Of a stretch of 64,000 nucleotides of DNA, positions 37,379 through 46,210 are shown one piece after another. This DNA is from UBA7672 sp044224605 (GTDB lineage Bacteria; Pseudomonadota; Alphaproteobacteria; Caulobacterales; Hyphomonadaceae), in NCBI GenBank assembly GCA_044224605.1, contig JBGAKC010000006.1, positions 77,638 to 141,637 on the forward strand, written 5' to 3'. Each line of letters starts with the position of its first letter. Within the stretch, counting starts at the first letter, position 1. The notes under the pieces are model-generated. The model did no database searches. It saw only the letters and a program-made list of their open reading frames with translations, and had not been told where the DNA came from. The position numbers and the translations under genes are program-made.

Positions 37379-37750
37379 ATGCCCACCAACGAGCAGATTG
37401 TGCGTGACTTCATAAAGGCCTGGTCGACGCTCGACGTGGACAGGATTGTCAGCTTCTTTGCCGATGATGGCGTCTATCACAACATGCCGATCGCTCCGGT
37501 CTCGGGGAGAGCCCACCTTCGCGGCTTCATCGCTGCATTTGTGAAGGACTGGTCAGCGACCGACTGGGAGATCATAAACATCGTCGCTGCGGGCCCAGCC
37601 GTGTTCGCTGAGCGCATCGATCGGACGAAGATCGGCGACAAGGCAGTCGAGCTTCCCTGTTGTGGCGTGTTCGAGTTACAGGACGGCAAGATCCGCGTGT
37701 GGCGTGACTATTTCGACATGAACACGTACACGCGCGCGCTGACCGGCTGA
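37379..37750 (+). CDS. Limonene-1,2-epoxide hydrolase-like enzyme (SnoaL fold)
   Basis: 123 aa cone-shaped alpha+beta fold. The residues that make up the limonene-epoxide-hydrolase active site are all recognisable in order: Tyr and Asn in YHNMP, Arg and Asp in ERIDRT, Trp and Asp in VWRDYFD. Most SnoaL-like proteins lack this set, so hydrolysis of an epoxide is likely; the substrate is unknown. ATG at 37379, 35 bases after the hot-dog gene. Confidence 0.85.
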   Translation: MPTNEQIVRDFIKAWSTLDVDRIVSFFADDGVYHNMPIAPVSGRAHLRGFIAAFVKDWSATDWEIINIVAAGPAVFAERIDRTKIGDKAVELPCCGVFELQDGKIRVWRDYFDMNTYTRALTG

Positions 37751-37755
37751 CGCGC

Positions 37756-38376
37756 TTACTTCTTGCTGGCCCCAGCGCTCGGTCTCGCAGCCACGCGATC
37801 GAACCACGCCGCAATGTTTGCATTGTCGCGATTGACGGGCTGGCCGACCGTTGCTGCGAAATCCATCGTGCAGAACAGCAGGATGTCGGCAAGCGTGAAG
37901 CGCGGGCCTGCGATAAAATCCCGCCCTGCGATTAACCCGTCAAGCCAGGCGATCTTCTCCTGCGCAAGGGCTTTCAGATCGGCGGCCGCTTGCGGCAGCA
38001 GGCGCATCCGGTCCTTGAAGAAATTAAAGCCTTCGGCGGCGCGGAACCCGGTCAGCATCGGCTCGACGATGTAGAGGTCAACGCGGCGCGTCCACATCCG
38101 TGTCATCGCCCGCTCCTCGGGGGTCGTTCCTATCAACGGCGGGTTCGGAGATTTCTCCTCAAGGTATTCGCAGATCGCCGTCACCTCTGCGAGGTAGCGG
38201 CCATCGTCCAGCTCAAGCGTGGGCATCTGACCGGACGGATTGCGGGCGATATGCGCCGGCTGGCGGTTCTCGCCGGCACGCAGATCGACCTCGACACGCG
38301 GGATGTCGAGCCCCTTCTCGGCCATGAACATCTTAACCACGCGCGGATTGGGTCCAATGGAATTGTAGAATTTCAT
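37756..38376 (-). CDS. Glutathione S-transferase family protein
   Basis: 206 aa. Thioredoxin-like N-terminal domain with MKFYNSIGPNPRVVKMFMAEKG and the glutathione-binding NPSGQMPTLELDDG and LAEVTAICEYLEE (residues 43-73). The all-helical C-terminal domain ends with RFTLADILLFCTMDF. Start fixed by GGGAGAAG upstream of the ATG. Converges on the epoxide-hydrolase-like gene with 5 bases between stops. Confidence 0.9.
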   Translation of the reverse strand: MKFYNSIGPNPRVVKMFMAEKGLDIPRVEVDLRAGENRQPAHIARNPSGQMPTLELDDGRYLAEVTAICEYLEEKSPNPPLIGTTPEERAMTRMWTRRVDLYIVEPMLTGFRAAEGFNFFKDRMRLLPQAAADLKALAQEKIAWLDGLIAGRDFIAGPRFTLADILLFCTMDFAATVGQPVNRDNANIAAWFDRVAARPSAGASKK

Positions 38377-38611
38377 GAGCGACTTCTCCCGACCGAACTC
38401 TGATCCAATTTGCACCACGTTGCCGTCAGGATTGCCAGCTTCGCGCGTCAGGAGAGTACATTTCGCGCAAAGGGAGGGTCACTGCACCTTCGCACCTGCG
38501 CACGATACTTGCATCCGACAGTTCGATCGCGGCTGGCAGCTGCTTAACGCTATTTAAAGTTGCTGCAGCCCGCTACATTTGAAATTGCGAGGGAAGGGTG
38601 AGAGGGGCGTT

Positions 38612-40588
38612 ATGCTTCTTCATCGACGCGACATCGATGGGCTGCGAACACTCGCGGTCCTGCCAGTCATTCTCTTCCACGCCAAGATTCCGGGCTTCTC
38701 CGGAGGCTATGTTGGCGTCGACATCTTCTTCGTCATTTCCGGATTCCTCATCACCAGCGTGCTCCTTCGCGAATACGAGGAGCAACGTTTCTCGATCTTG
38801 AGCTTCTATGATCGCCGCATTCGCCGGATTCTTCCGGCGCTCGGCTTCATGCTGCTGGTCATTAGCATCGCTTCCGCGTTGCTTATGCTGCCGACTCGAC
38901 TGGCTGGCTATGCGGCCAGTATGGGGGCTGCGGCTCTTTCGGTTTCCAACATCTGGTTCTGGCATTCGGTGGACTACTTTGCGCCGTCGTCGGAACTCAA
39001 TCCGTTGCTGCACACCTGGTCGCTCGGCGTGGAGGAGCAATTCTATGTCCTCCTGCCCCTTATGATCTGGGGCTTCATCAAGCTGGGGTTGTCGCGCCAT
39101 CTATTCTGGTTGTTTGCGGGTGTCGGCCTGCTCTCGCTCGGCCTTGCCCAATGGCTGGTGGGAGAAGACCCGGTCGCCGCCTTCTATCTCCTACCGACGC
39201 GGGCCTGGGAACTTCTGCTCGGCTCCGCGCTTGCGGCAAGTCGGCCGTGGAAGCTATCGCGCAATCAGGGCGAGCTGCTGGTATGGGCTGGCGTCATAAT
39301 GATCGGCGTTTCGATCGTCTCCTACGACTCGCAGGCTCTCTTCCCCGGGATCGCGGCGCTGCTGCCGTGCGCGGGTGCAGCGCTTGTGATCCAGGTCGGC
39401 CGCAACCAGGAAACATCAATGAGCCGGATCCTGTCGCTTCCGGCGCTGGTTTTCATCGGCCTGATCTCGTACTCGCTCTATCTCTGGCACTGGCCGCTGT
39501 TGGTCCTCCCGCGCGTCGTGCTGCTGCGTGACCTTACCCCTGCGGAAATTGTGCTCAGCCTCAGCGCGACACTGGTGATGGCGGTGCTTTCCTGGCGCTA
39601 CGTAGAGCAACCCATCCGGAAGAAACCCCTCCGCCTGCCTCATCTTTCGCCGCCGTTGACCAGTGTCGCCGGCGCTGTGGCGGGCATGATCATGTTCGTT
39701 GTCGCGGCCGCCGCTCTGCGCACCGGACTTCCCGACCGCGTTCCGGACGCTGTCGAGCGGCTCGACGCAATGGGCGGGGCACGACTTGATGAGCTGGTTT
39801 GTGATCGCGGACCTCATTGCGTAAAGGAGATCGTCGGCAGGCCGAAGATCGTCCTGTGGGGAGATTCACACGCGCTTCACTACACAAGGGCGCTGGAAGA
39901 CGTTGCAACGCGCCAAGGCATATCGCTATCGTTGAAGGCGGCGCCGGGGTGCGCGCCGCTGGTTGACGTCGTGCAGCGCCAGCCCGACGGCCGGACCGAG
40001 GATTTATGTTTCACCGAAAACAGGCAGATCCTGGAAGACATCCTCAAGGATCCGCTGATCCGCACCGTCGTCATCAGCGCCCGCTGGACCCGCTTCTTCT
40101 TTGACAACGACGACGGCGAATGGCGCGGCCTGAGCATGTCGGACGGCGAAACTGATCCCGCGAAAGTCATAACCAGATCGCTGACATCGACGGTCGACAA
40201 GCTGTCGCAACGCGGTCTGCGCGTTGTCATCCTCGGACCGTCGCCCGAATTCGATCGACTGCTGCCTGCCTGTCTCGCGCGAGCAATCTGGCTGCACTGG
40301 CCGGAAACCAGATGCACCTTCAAGTCAGGCACCGAGCCCGGCAATTCCGCCGACGTCCTGATGCAGCAACTGGCCGACGGCGGCCTGCGGGCCCACGTAC
40401 TACGCCCTTATGACGTCTTTTGCCCGCAAGGGCAGTGCCTGCGCAGGCTTGGGGCCCAACCCATCACGATCGACACTGACCATCTATCTCCTACTGCCGC
40501 TGATCAGGTGCTCAAGGCGCTGCATATCGACGGGCTGGTATCCGAACAGAATTATTCCAGCACCAGCAGCAGGGTCGTGCTGCGTTAA
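38612..40588 (+). CDS. Acyltransferase 3 (OafA-type) with C-terminal SGNH domain
   Basis: 658 aa. The N-terminal half is a polytopic acyltransferase (about ten spans) starting RRDIDGLRTLAVLPVILFHA, with FFVISGFLIT, TWSLGVEEQFYVLLP and YSLYLWHWPLL. After about residue 400 comes a periplasmic SGNH domain with the GDSH block (VLWGDSHALHY) and the distal DTDHLSPTAADQ motif. Such enzymes O-acetylate cell-surface glycans. ATG at 38612 follows GAGAGGGG; a TTG 11 codons earlier is less likely. Confidence 0.93.
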   Translation: MLLHRRDIDGLRTLAVLPVILFHAKIPGFSGGYVGVDIFFVISGFLITSVLLREYEEQRFSILSFYDRRIRRILPALGFMLLVISIASALLMLPTRLAGYAASMGAAALSVSNIWFWHSVDYFAPSSELNPLLHTWSLGVEEQFYVLLPLMIWGFIKLGLSRHLFWLFAGVGLLSLGLAQWLVGEDPVAAFYLLPTRAWELLLGSALAASRPWKLSRNQGELLVWAGVIMIGVSIVSYDSQALFPGIAALLPCAGAALVIQVGRNQETSMSRILSLPALVFIGLISYSLYLWHWPLLVLPRVVLLRDLTPAEIVLSLSATLVMAVLSWRYVEQPIRKKPLRLPHLSPPLTSVAGAVAGMIMFVVAAAALRTGLPDRVPDAVERLDAMGGARLDELVCDRGPHCVKEIVGRPKIVLWGDSHALHYTRALEDVATRQGISLSLKAAPGCAPLVDVVQRQPDGRTEDLCFTENRQILEDILKDPLIRTVVISARWTRFFFDNDDGEWRGLSMSDGETDPAKVITRSLTSTVDKLSQRGLRVVILGPSPEFDRLLPACLARAIWLHWPETRCTFKSGTEPGNSADVLMQQLADGGLRAHVLRPYDVFCPQGQCLRRLGAQPITIDTDHLSPTAADQVLKALHIDGLVSEQNYSSTSSRVVLR

Positions 40589-40652
40589 GGCCGGAAAATG
40601 CCCGTTTGACCTGCGGAAACTGAGGTCCATGCGTCTTGGAATCACCCTATCG

Positions 40653-40662
40653 GTCACGTGAC
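40653..40662. promoter_or_regulatory. Perfect 10-bp palindrome upstream of the RNA helicase gene
   Basis: GTCACGTGAC, about 110 bases before the helicase start. It is the only perfect palindrome of this length that I noticed in the 183-base leader. It may be an operator; no regulator can be assigned. Confidence 0.3.
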
Positions 40663-40771
40663 AGGTTGCGGGATTGACTAAGGCGTGGGCGGGCCTATTG
40701 GTCCCGCCTGCCCCGAAAAGCGTGCGTTTCCGCTCGCGGTCCGGCCGATCGAGCCCACGAAGACCAATTTG

Positions 40772-42364
40772 ATGACGTTTGACGAGCTCAGTCTCGACCC
40801 GCGAATTCTGACAGCCGTAAAAGCCGCTGGCTATACGACCCCGACGCCTATCCAGGAACAGGGCATTCCCGCTGTTCTGGGCGGGCGCGACGTTACCGGC
40901 ATTGCGCAGACAGGCACTGGCAAGACGGCCGCTTTCGTCCTGCCGATGATCCACAAGCTGGGCCAGGGCCGCGCCAAGGCGCGCATGCCGCGCTCGCTGA
41001 TCCTTGAGCCCACCCGCGAACTCGCCGCCCAGGTCGCCGAGCAGTTCGAGAAATACGGCTCAGGCTACAAGCTCAACATGGCGCTACTGATCGGTGGCGT
41101 CTCGTTCGGCGACCAGGAAAAGAAACTCAACGCCGGCGCGGATGTGCTGATCGCAACGCCTGGCCGCCTGATGGACCATTTCGGGCGCGGCGGCCTGTTG
41201 ATGACCGGCGTTCAGATGCTGGTGATCGATGAAGCTGACCGGATGCTCGACATGGGCTTCATCCCGGACATCGAGAAGATCTGCACGCTTCTGCCGAAAT
41301 CACGCCAGACTTTGCTGTTCTCCGCGACGATGCCGCCGGAGATCACCAAGCTGGCGAAACAGTTCCAGAAGGAACCGGTACGCATCGAGGTTTCCCGGCC
41401 GGCGACCGCCGCCACGACGATCACGCAATATGTCACGCATTGTCCCTCGAACGAAGACACCGTGAAACGCGCCGTGCTGCGCTCGATCATCAAGGCGAAA
41501 TCGACCGATCAGGGTATTGTTTTCTGCAACCGGAAGACGGAAGTCGACGTTGTCGCGAAATCTCTGGCCAGCCATGGTTTTGACGCAGCGCCAATCCATG
41601 GCGACCTGCCGCAAAGCCAGCGCACCGCCACGCTCGACAAGTTCCGCAACAAGGAGCTGAAGCTGCTGGTTGCATCGGACGTGGCTGCGCGCGGCCTCGA
41701 CATTCCGGAAGTCAGCCAGGTCTTCAACTACGCCCCGCCGCCGAACTCGGACGACTATGTCCACCGTATCGGTCGTACGGGCCGGGCCGGACGTTCGGGC
41801 GAAAGCTTCACGATCGTCTCGCCGGGCGACAGCCGCCTGTGGGACGCCGTGCTCAAGCGCATCGGCAAGGATGTGACGCCGTTCACGCCGGAAGGCATGG
41901 ACGAAGCCGTAGGGGAGGCCCGCAGCCGTGGCCCCGCTCCTGGTCGTGACCGGTTCGAGAAGGGTCGTGGGCGTGGCCGTGGCGGTCGCGGCCGTGACCG
42001 GGGTGATCGCGGCGAGCGTCCGCAACGTGAGGAAAGCCCGCAGCCGGAGGCAGCCGCCCCCGTCACGGCGCCGGCCTTCATACCGCCCCAGGTCGAGGAT
42101 CTGGAACCGGAACCCTCAGCCGTGATGGAAGTCGAAGCGCCGGTCCGCGAGAGCCGGGATGAGCAGCCGAAGCGGGAGGGCCGCGATCGCGGTCGCCGTC
42201 GTAGCGGACGCGACAGGGAGCGGGACCGGGATCGTGGCGGCCGGAATCGGCGCGGCGAACTCACCCCCGGCGACCCGCAGGGCGGCGATGAAAATTTCAA
42301 GGGAATGGGCGACCATGTCCCCGCCTTTCTCTTGCGATCACTTGGAAAACGCGAAGAAGCCTAG
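40772..42364 (+). CDS. DEAD-box ATP-dependent RNA helicase (RhlE-like)
   Basis: 530 aa. Q motif PTPIQEQGIPAVLGG, motif I AQTGTGKTAAF, Ia PTRELAAQ, DEAD-type motif II as VIDEADRMLDMGF, SAT motif LFSATMPPE, and VI HRIGRTGRAGRSG. After residue 385 the tail is low-complexity Arg/Gly/Asp-rich (GRGRGRGGRGRDRGDRG, RDRERDRDRGGRNRR) split by an acidic Pro/Glu stretch, useful for RNA binding and condensate formation. Homology begins at MTFDELSLDPRIL, although the frame opens earlier. It probably acts in ribosome assembly or cold adaptation. Confidence 0.93.
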   Translation: MTFDELSLDPRILTAVKAAGYTTPTPIQEQGIPAVLGGRDVTGIAQTGTGKTAAFVLPMIHKLGQGRAKARMPRSLILEPTRELAAQVAEQFEKYGSGYKLNMALLIGGVSFGDQEKKLNAGADVLIATPGRLMDHFGRGGLLMTGVQMLVIDEADRMLDMGFIPDIEKICTLLPKSRQTLLFSATMPPEITKLAKQFQKEPVRIEVSRPATAATTITQYVTHCPSNEDTVKRAVLRSIIKAKSTDQGIVFCNRKTEVDVVAKSLASHGFDAAPIHGDLPQSQRTATLDKFRNKELKLLVASDVAARGLDIPEVSQVFNYAPPPNSDDYVHRIGRTGRAGRSGESFTIVSPGDSRLWDAVLKRIGKDVTPFTPEGMDEAVGEARSRGPAPGRDRFEKGRGRGRGGRGRDRGDRGERPQREESPQPEAAAPVTAPAFIPPQVEDLEPEPSAVMEVEAPVRESRDEQPKREGRDRGRRRSGRDRERDRDRGGRNRRGELTPGDPQGGDENFKGMGDHVPAFLLRSLGKREEA

Positions 42365-42498
42365 CAAATCAGGGCCTTCAACTAAGCATAACCTAATGGA
42401 AAGCCCCGAATTTTAGCCAATCCGTAACGGCTTCTGTTCACTACTTCTCCGAGACACTGGGGCGGCGAACGCAACCGGTTTCGAGGGGCGTGATCGTG

Positions 42499-43563
42499 AT
42501 GCTGAATACCCAGCTGCTTGGGCCGGAAGGCCAGGTGCTTGGCCACCGCACGGTGGACGAAATGGGCCGTCAGTCGCTGCCCGTCAGCCCACAAAACTAC
42601 GAAGTGTGGCTCAACTACTTCACACACGCCTCACCGGACCTCCGCGCCGCGCTCGACAAGCTGCTCGCGTCGGGCAAGCCGATCACGAACGACGACATGG
42701 AGCAGATGTACGAGCGATTCTTCTCCACCACCCATCTGTCGACGCAGGTGATGGAGACGGGCTCGCGCATCGCGCACGAGATCGCCGATGCGCTCGACGC
42801 CCTGAAGAAGGCCGGCGCGACGACCGAACGCTATGGCGCGACCCTGAATGTCGCCGCCGATAGCCTGCAGAACACCGCCATTGACGGCGACGCGCTCAAG
42901 CGCCTGATCAACGTCCTTGCTTCTGCGACGACCGAAATGTCCAAGCAGAACGCAAGCCTCTCGACCAAGCTCGCACAGTCTTCGCAGGAAATGGAAAAGC
43001 TGCGCACGTCGCTGCGCCAGGCCCGCGCCGAGGCGCTCACCGACGCCCTCACCGGCATCGCCAATCGGAAGCTGTTCGACGAGACGCTGCGCCTGCGCAA
43101 GGAAGAGGCCGACAGCGAGAAGACCGAGCTATCGCTTCTCCTCTGCGATATCGACCACTTCAAGTCGTTCAACGACACGTGGGGCCACCAGACGGGTGAT
43201 CAGGTCATCCGCTTCGTTGCTTCGGCCCTCACCAAGTTCGCCCTGCCGGACCATCTCGTGGCGCGTTATGGCGGCGAGGAATTCGCCGTGATAATGCCGC
43301 GCACCTCGCTGCGCGACGCCGGCCGCATCGCCGACCAGATCCGCAGCGCCATCGAGGCCAAGCGCCTCGTCCGCCGCTCCACCAACGAGACCATCGGCGC
43401 CGTCACGGTGTCGTTCGGCGCAGCGCTCTACGCTCCGGGCGAAACAGTCGGCCAGATGATCTCCCGCGCCGACGAGTGCCTCTACCTGTCCAAGCGCAAC
43501 GGCCGCAATCGCGTCACGCTGGAAACCCAGCTCCCGCCGGTCTCGGCGACGAACGCGGCCTAG
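42499..43563 (+). CDS. Diguanylate cyclase (GGDEF domain)
   Basis: 354 aa from ATG 42499 (GTGs at 42490 and 42496 also possible; GAGGGG lies at 42483-42488). The N-terminal 150 residues are soluble and helical with a coiled-coil-like end (SKQNASLSTKLAQSSQEMEKLRTSLRQARAEA). The catalytic domain has DALTGIANRKLFDE, LLLCDIDHFKSFNDTWGH and the active GGEEF loop (RYGGEEFAVIMPR). The residues where the inhibitory RxxD site would sit are LPDH, so product feedback seems absent. It makes c-di-GMP, which controls motility and holdfast in this order. Confidence 0.93.
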   Translation: MLNTQLLGPEGQVLGHRTVDEMGRQSLPVSPQNYEVWLNYFTHASPDLRAALDKLLASGKPITNDDMEQMYERFFSTTHLSTQVMETGSRIAHEIADALDALKKAGATTERYGATLNVAADSLQNTAIDGDALKRLINVLASATTEMSKQNASLSTKLAQSSQEMEKLRTSLRQARAEALTDALTGIANRKLFDETLRLRKEEADSEKTELSLLLCDIDHFKSFNDTWGHQTGDQVIRFVASALTKFALPDHLVARYGGEEFAVIMPRTSLRDAGRIADQIRSAIEAKRLVRRSTNETIGAVTVSFGAALYAPGETVGQMISRADECLYLSKRNGRNRVTLETQLPPVSATNAA

Positions 43564-44210
43564 AGCACCACCGCCATCAGGAAGCCGTCATAGCCCTTCA
43601 TGCCGACCGTCTGGATGGCGGTCGCTGAAACACGCGGCTCCTGCGCGATCATGTCGAACATCCGCCGCACACCCTGCGCCTGTGCATTGCCGATTGGATC
43701 GGTCACGCGCCCCTCGCGAACAACATTGTCGACGACGATCACCGAACCCTTCCGCGACATCCGCAGCGCCTGCACGAAGTAATCCGCATTGTCTTCCTTG
43801 TTCGCATCAATGAACGCGAAATCGAATGGTCCGTTCAGCGCCGGCAGCAGATCGATCGCCGGCCCGAGCTTGACCTCAACTGATGCAGCAGGCTTCGCTC
43901 GCGCTATATTCTCTCGCGCCACCTCTGCATTCCGGGGATCGATTTCCAGCGAGATCAGCTCGCCGTCCGCAGGTAACGCCCGCGCCATCCAGATCGCCGA
44001 ATACCCGCCCAGCGTCCCGACCTCGAGAATCCGCTTCGCCCCGATCGACAGCGCCATCAGGTGCAACAACTTCCCTTGCGCCGCCGACACGGCGATCGCC
44101 GGAAGCCCCGCCGCCGCACTGTCGCGAATGGCGGCGGACAGCGCCTCGTCCTCCGTCACCAGCCGGTCCTCGATATAAGAGTCGACCTCGCGCCAGATCC
44201 GGTCGCTCAT
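43560..44210 (-). CDS. SAM-dependent O-methyltransferase (caffeoyl-CoA type)
   Basis: 216 aa, whole family length. SAM motif I is RILEVGTLGGYSAIWMARAL, acidic loop LISLEIDPRN, and FAFIDANKEDNADYF with VIVVDNVVREGRV form the metal-binding catalytic core. It methylates a catechol-like or small hydroxyl substrate, unidentified. The start overlaps the TfoX-like gene stop by 4 bases; its own stop shares CTAG with the diguanylate cyclase. Confidence 0.93.
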   Translation of the reverse strand: MSDRIWREVDSYIEDRLVTEDEALSAAIRDSAAAGLPAIAVSAAQGKLLHLMALSIGAKRILEVGTLGGYSAIWMARALPADGELISLEIDPRNAEVARENIARAKPAASVEVKLGPAIDLLPALNGPFDFAFIDANKEDNADYFVQALRMSRKGSVIVVDNVVREGRVTDPIGNAQAQGVRRMFDMIAQEPRVSATAIQTVGMKGYDGFLMAVVL

Positions 44211-44629
44211 TTCTTCGCCCTCGATTTCGCTGCTGCCCTGGCTGACTTCTTGACCGGCGCCTTCTTCGCTGCCGGCCTCTTCTTCGGCTTGTCCTTTGCC
44301 GCCTGTACTGAGATGGCGAAGGAGCGCTTCACCAGCTCCACGGCTTCATCGGGATCGTCTGCGGCTGTTGCCGGCAGACTCCAGTAGGCAATGTCCCGCA
44401 CCGTCCCGTCCTTCTTCACGGAATAGACCCAGGGCTTGCAGCCCAGTTTCTTCAGTTCCGCGCCCAGCGCCGCATCCGCCTTCAGAAAGAACGTGTCGTC
44501 GTCGAGGATGGCGAAGCCGACTCCATTCCGCGACAGAGCCGCGCCGCCGAACATGCGCTTCACATCGACCTTGCCGAACCCGGCGATCAGCTCGGTCGCG
44601 TAGTCGATGAAATCGGGCGACAGCGGCAT
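44207..44629 (-). CDS. TfoX/Sxy N-terminal-domain protein with Lys/Ala-rich tail
   Basis: 140 aa. Residues 1-110 are the TfoX N-terminal domain (FGKVDVKRMFGGAALSRNGVGFAILDDDTFFLKAD). The C-terminal helical TfoX domain is absent; in its place is a 30-residue basic tail (DKPKKRPAAKKAPVKKSARA) like histone H1-type or HU tails, which suggests nucleic-acid binding. Coupled with the O-methyltransferase gene. Confidence 0.85.
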   Translation of the reverse strand: MPLSPDFIDYATELIAGFGKVDVKRMFGGAALSRNGVGFAILDDDTFFLKADAALGAELKKLGCKPWVYSVKKDGTVRDIAYWSLPATAADDPDEAVELVKRSFAISVQAAKDKPKKRPAAKKAPVKKSARAAAKSRAKK

Positions 44630-44699
44630 CGTGACCTCCGTGGACGCGTTAACGCTATCCCTTTCTGGCGTCCCGCCAAGGGTCTGCTAGAAGGCTCAC

Positions 44700-45416
44700 A
44701 TGCGCCACTACCGGATCAATTCACGTCTCGACACCCACGCGCTGTCCCGCCGATTCGCCGAGGCCGGCCGCCTTCAAATTCAGGATTTTCTCGAGCCGCC
44801 GGACGCCAAGGAACTGGCGCAGAGCCTGGACAGGCTCGAATGGCGACTGGTGCTCAACAGCGGCGCACGGCACGTCGACATTCACGTCGCCCAGCTCGCC
44901 CAGATGGAGCCGGCAAAGCAGGCCGCCATTCGCGAGGAAGTGCGCAAGAATGCGACCCACGGCTTCCAGTATATCTATGAAAATTTTCCGATCACGGACT
45001 TCGACGAAAAGTGCAATGTCGATCATCGCGAGCTGGAGACCATCTGCGCCACCATGAACTCCGATGCGGTGCGCGGTTTCCTGCAGCAGGTCACCGGAGA
45101 GGCCACCGACTTCTGCGACATGCAGGCGACGCGCTATTCCGCTGGCCACTTCCTCACCGTCCACTCCGACGATACGCCTGGGAAGAACCGCAAGTTCGCC
45201 TATGTCCTAAGCCTGACCGACAACTGGTCACCGACCTGGGGTGGTCAGCTCCAGTTCCTTGATGACAGCCGCCGCAATGTCGCGCGCTCCTACGTTCCGC
45301 GCTTCAATGCCCTGTCGGTGTTCAAGGTGCCCGCGCCGCATCACGTCAGCCAGGTCTCCAGCTTCGCTCAGGGCGGCCGCGTGTCGTTGACGGGATGGTT
45401 CAGGACGAAGGGCTGA
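44700..45416 (+). CDS. 2-oxoglutarate/Fe(II)-dependent oxygenase
   Basis: 238 aa, double-stranded beta-helix. The HxD iron ligands are in FLTVHSDDTPG, the distal His in KVPAPHHVSQV, and the oxoglutarate-binding Arg in GGRVSLTGWFR. The order RKFAYVLSLTDNW then WGGQLQFLD fits the prolyl-hydroxylase-like (OGFOD1/Tpa1-type) subgroup. It may hydroxylate a protein or a small molecule. Converges on sufA with three bases between stops. Confidence 0.9.
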   Translation: MRHYRINSRLDTHALSRRFAEAGRLQIQDFLEPPDAKELAQSLDRLEWRLVLNSGARHVDIHVAQLAQMEPAKQAAIREEVRKNATHGFQYIYENFPITDFDEKCNVDHRELETICATMNSDAVRGFLQQVTGEATDFCDMQATRYSAGHFLTVHSDDTPGKNRKFAYVLSLTDNWSPTWGGQLQFLDDSRRNVARSYVPRFNALSVFKVPAPHHVSQVSSFAQGGRVSLTGWFRTKG

Positions 45417-45419
45417 GCC

Positions 45420-45782
45420 CTACTCCGCCGCCTGAGCCGGCACGATCGTCACGCTCTCGCCGCAACCGCAAGCGTCGGTCTGGTTTGGGTTCGTGAACGT
45501 GAATTTCGAGTGCATGGGCGTCACTTCGTAGTCGATCACCGAGCCGAGCAGGAACAGCACGGCCTTGGCGTCGATGATGATGGAGACGCCATTGTCGTCC
45601 ACGCGCTCGTCCATAGGGTCAGCTGCGTCGGCATAGCTCATCGTGTATTCCATGCCCGCGCAGCCGGCGTTCTTCACGCCCACGCGCAGGAAGCCCGCGC
45701 CCTTTTCAGCCATGATCTCGCGAACCTGCGCCGCTGCGGCGTCAGTCAGGGTCACAACCTTGGGGCGAGGACGTCTGGCCAT
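45420..45782 (-). CDS. sufA: A-type iron-sulfur carrier SufA/ErpA-like
   Basis: 120 aa. The three cluster-binding cysteines are Cys41 (NAGCAGMEY) and Cys105/Cys107 (ACGCGES). It transfers Fe-S clusters from the SufBCD scaffold to targets. The frame opens earlier, but homology begins at MARRPRPKVVTLTD (ATG 45782). Last gene of the suf operon, 29 bases after sufT. Confidence 0.93.
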   Translation of the reverse strand: MARRPRPKVVTLTDAAAAQVREIMAEKGAGFLRVGVKNAGCAGMEYTMSYADAADPMDERVDDNGVSIIIDAKAVLFLLGSVIDYEVTPMHSKFTFTNPNQTDACGCGESVTIVPAQAAE

Positions 45783-45811
45783 GGCTCTTAAATGGATACC
45801 GTGAAACCTGC

Positions 45812-46204
45812 TTACAACATGTTGAGCTGGAGGCGGGCCTCGTCGCTCATGCGCGAGGCGTCCCATGGCGGGTCAAAAACGATGGTCGCCTTGGCGGTTT
45901 TTACGCCCTCGACCTTGCGGGCTGCGTCTTCCACCCAGCCGGGCATCTCGCCCGCCACCGGGCACGCCGGGGCCGTCAGCGTCATCTCGATATCGACGTG
46001 CCGGTCGTCATTGATGTCGACCTTGTAGATCAGGCCCAGTTCATAGATGTCGACCGGGATTTCGGGGTCGTAGACCTTCTTGAGCTCCTGGATCAGGTCG
46101 TCCGTGATCCGGTCGAGCTCTTCCTGCGGGATAGCCGACGGCTTATCCGCGTCCCCGGCTTGGGGGGCGGGCTCGGCCATCTGATGCTTCAGGTCGTCAG
46201 CCAT
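45812..46204 (-). CDS. sufT: SufT, MIP18/DUF59 family Fe-S maturation factor
   Basis: 130 aa. After a 25-residue polar leader, the DUF59 domain: LKKVYDPEIPVDIYELGLIYKV, then MTLTAPACPVAGEMP with the conserved Cys, and FDPPWDASRMSDEARLQL. It helps load Fe-S clusters under high demand. Six bases downstream of sufS. Confidence 0.93.
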   Translation of the reverse strand: MADDLKHQMAEPAPQAGDADKPSAIPQEELDRITDDLIQELKKVYDPEIPVDIYELGLIYKVDINDDRHVDIEMTLTAPACPVAGEMPGWVEDAARKVEGVKTAKATIVFDPPWDASRMSDEARLQLNML

Positions 46205-46210
46205 ACTTAC

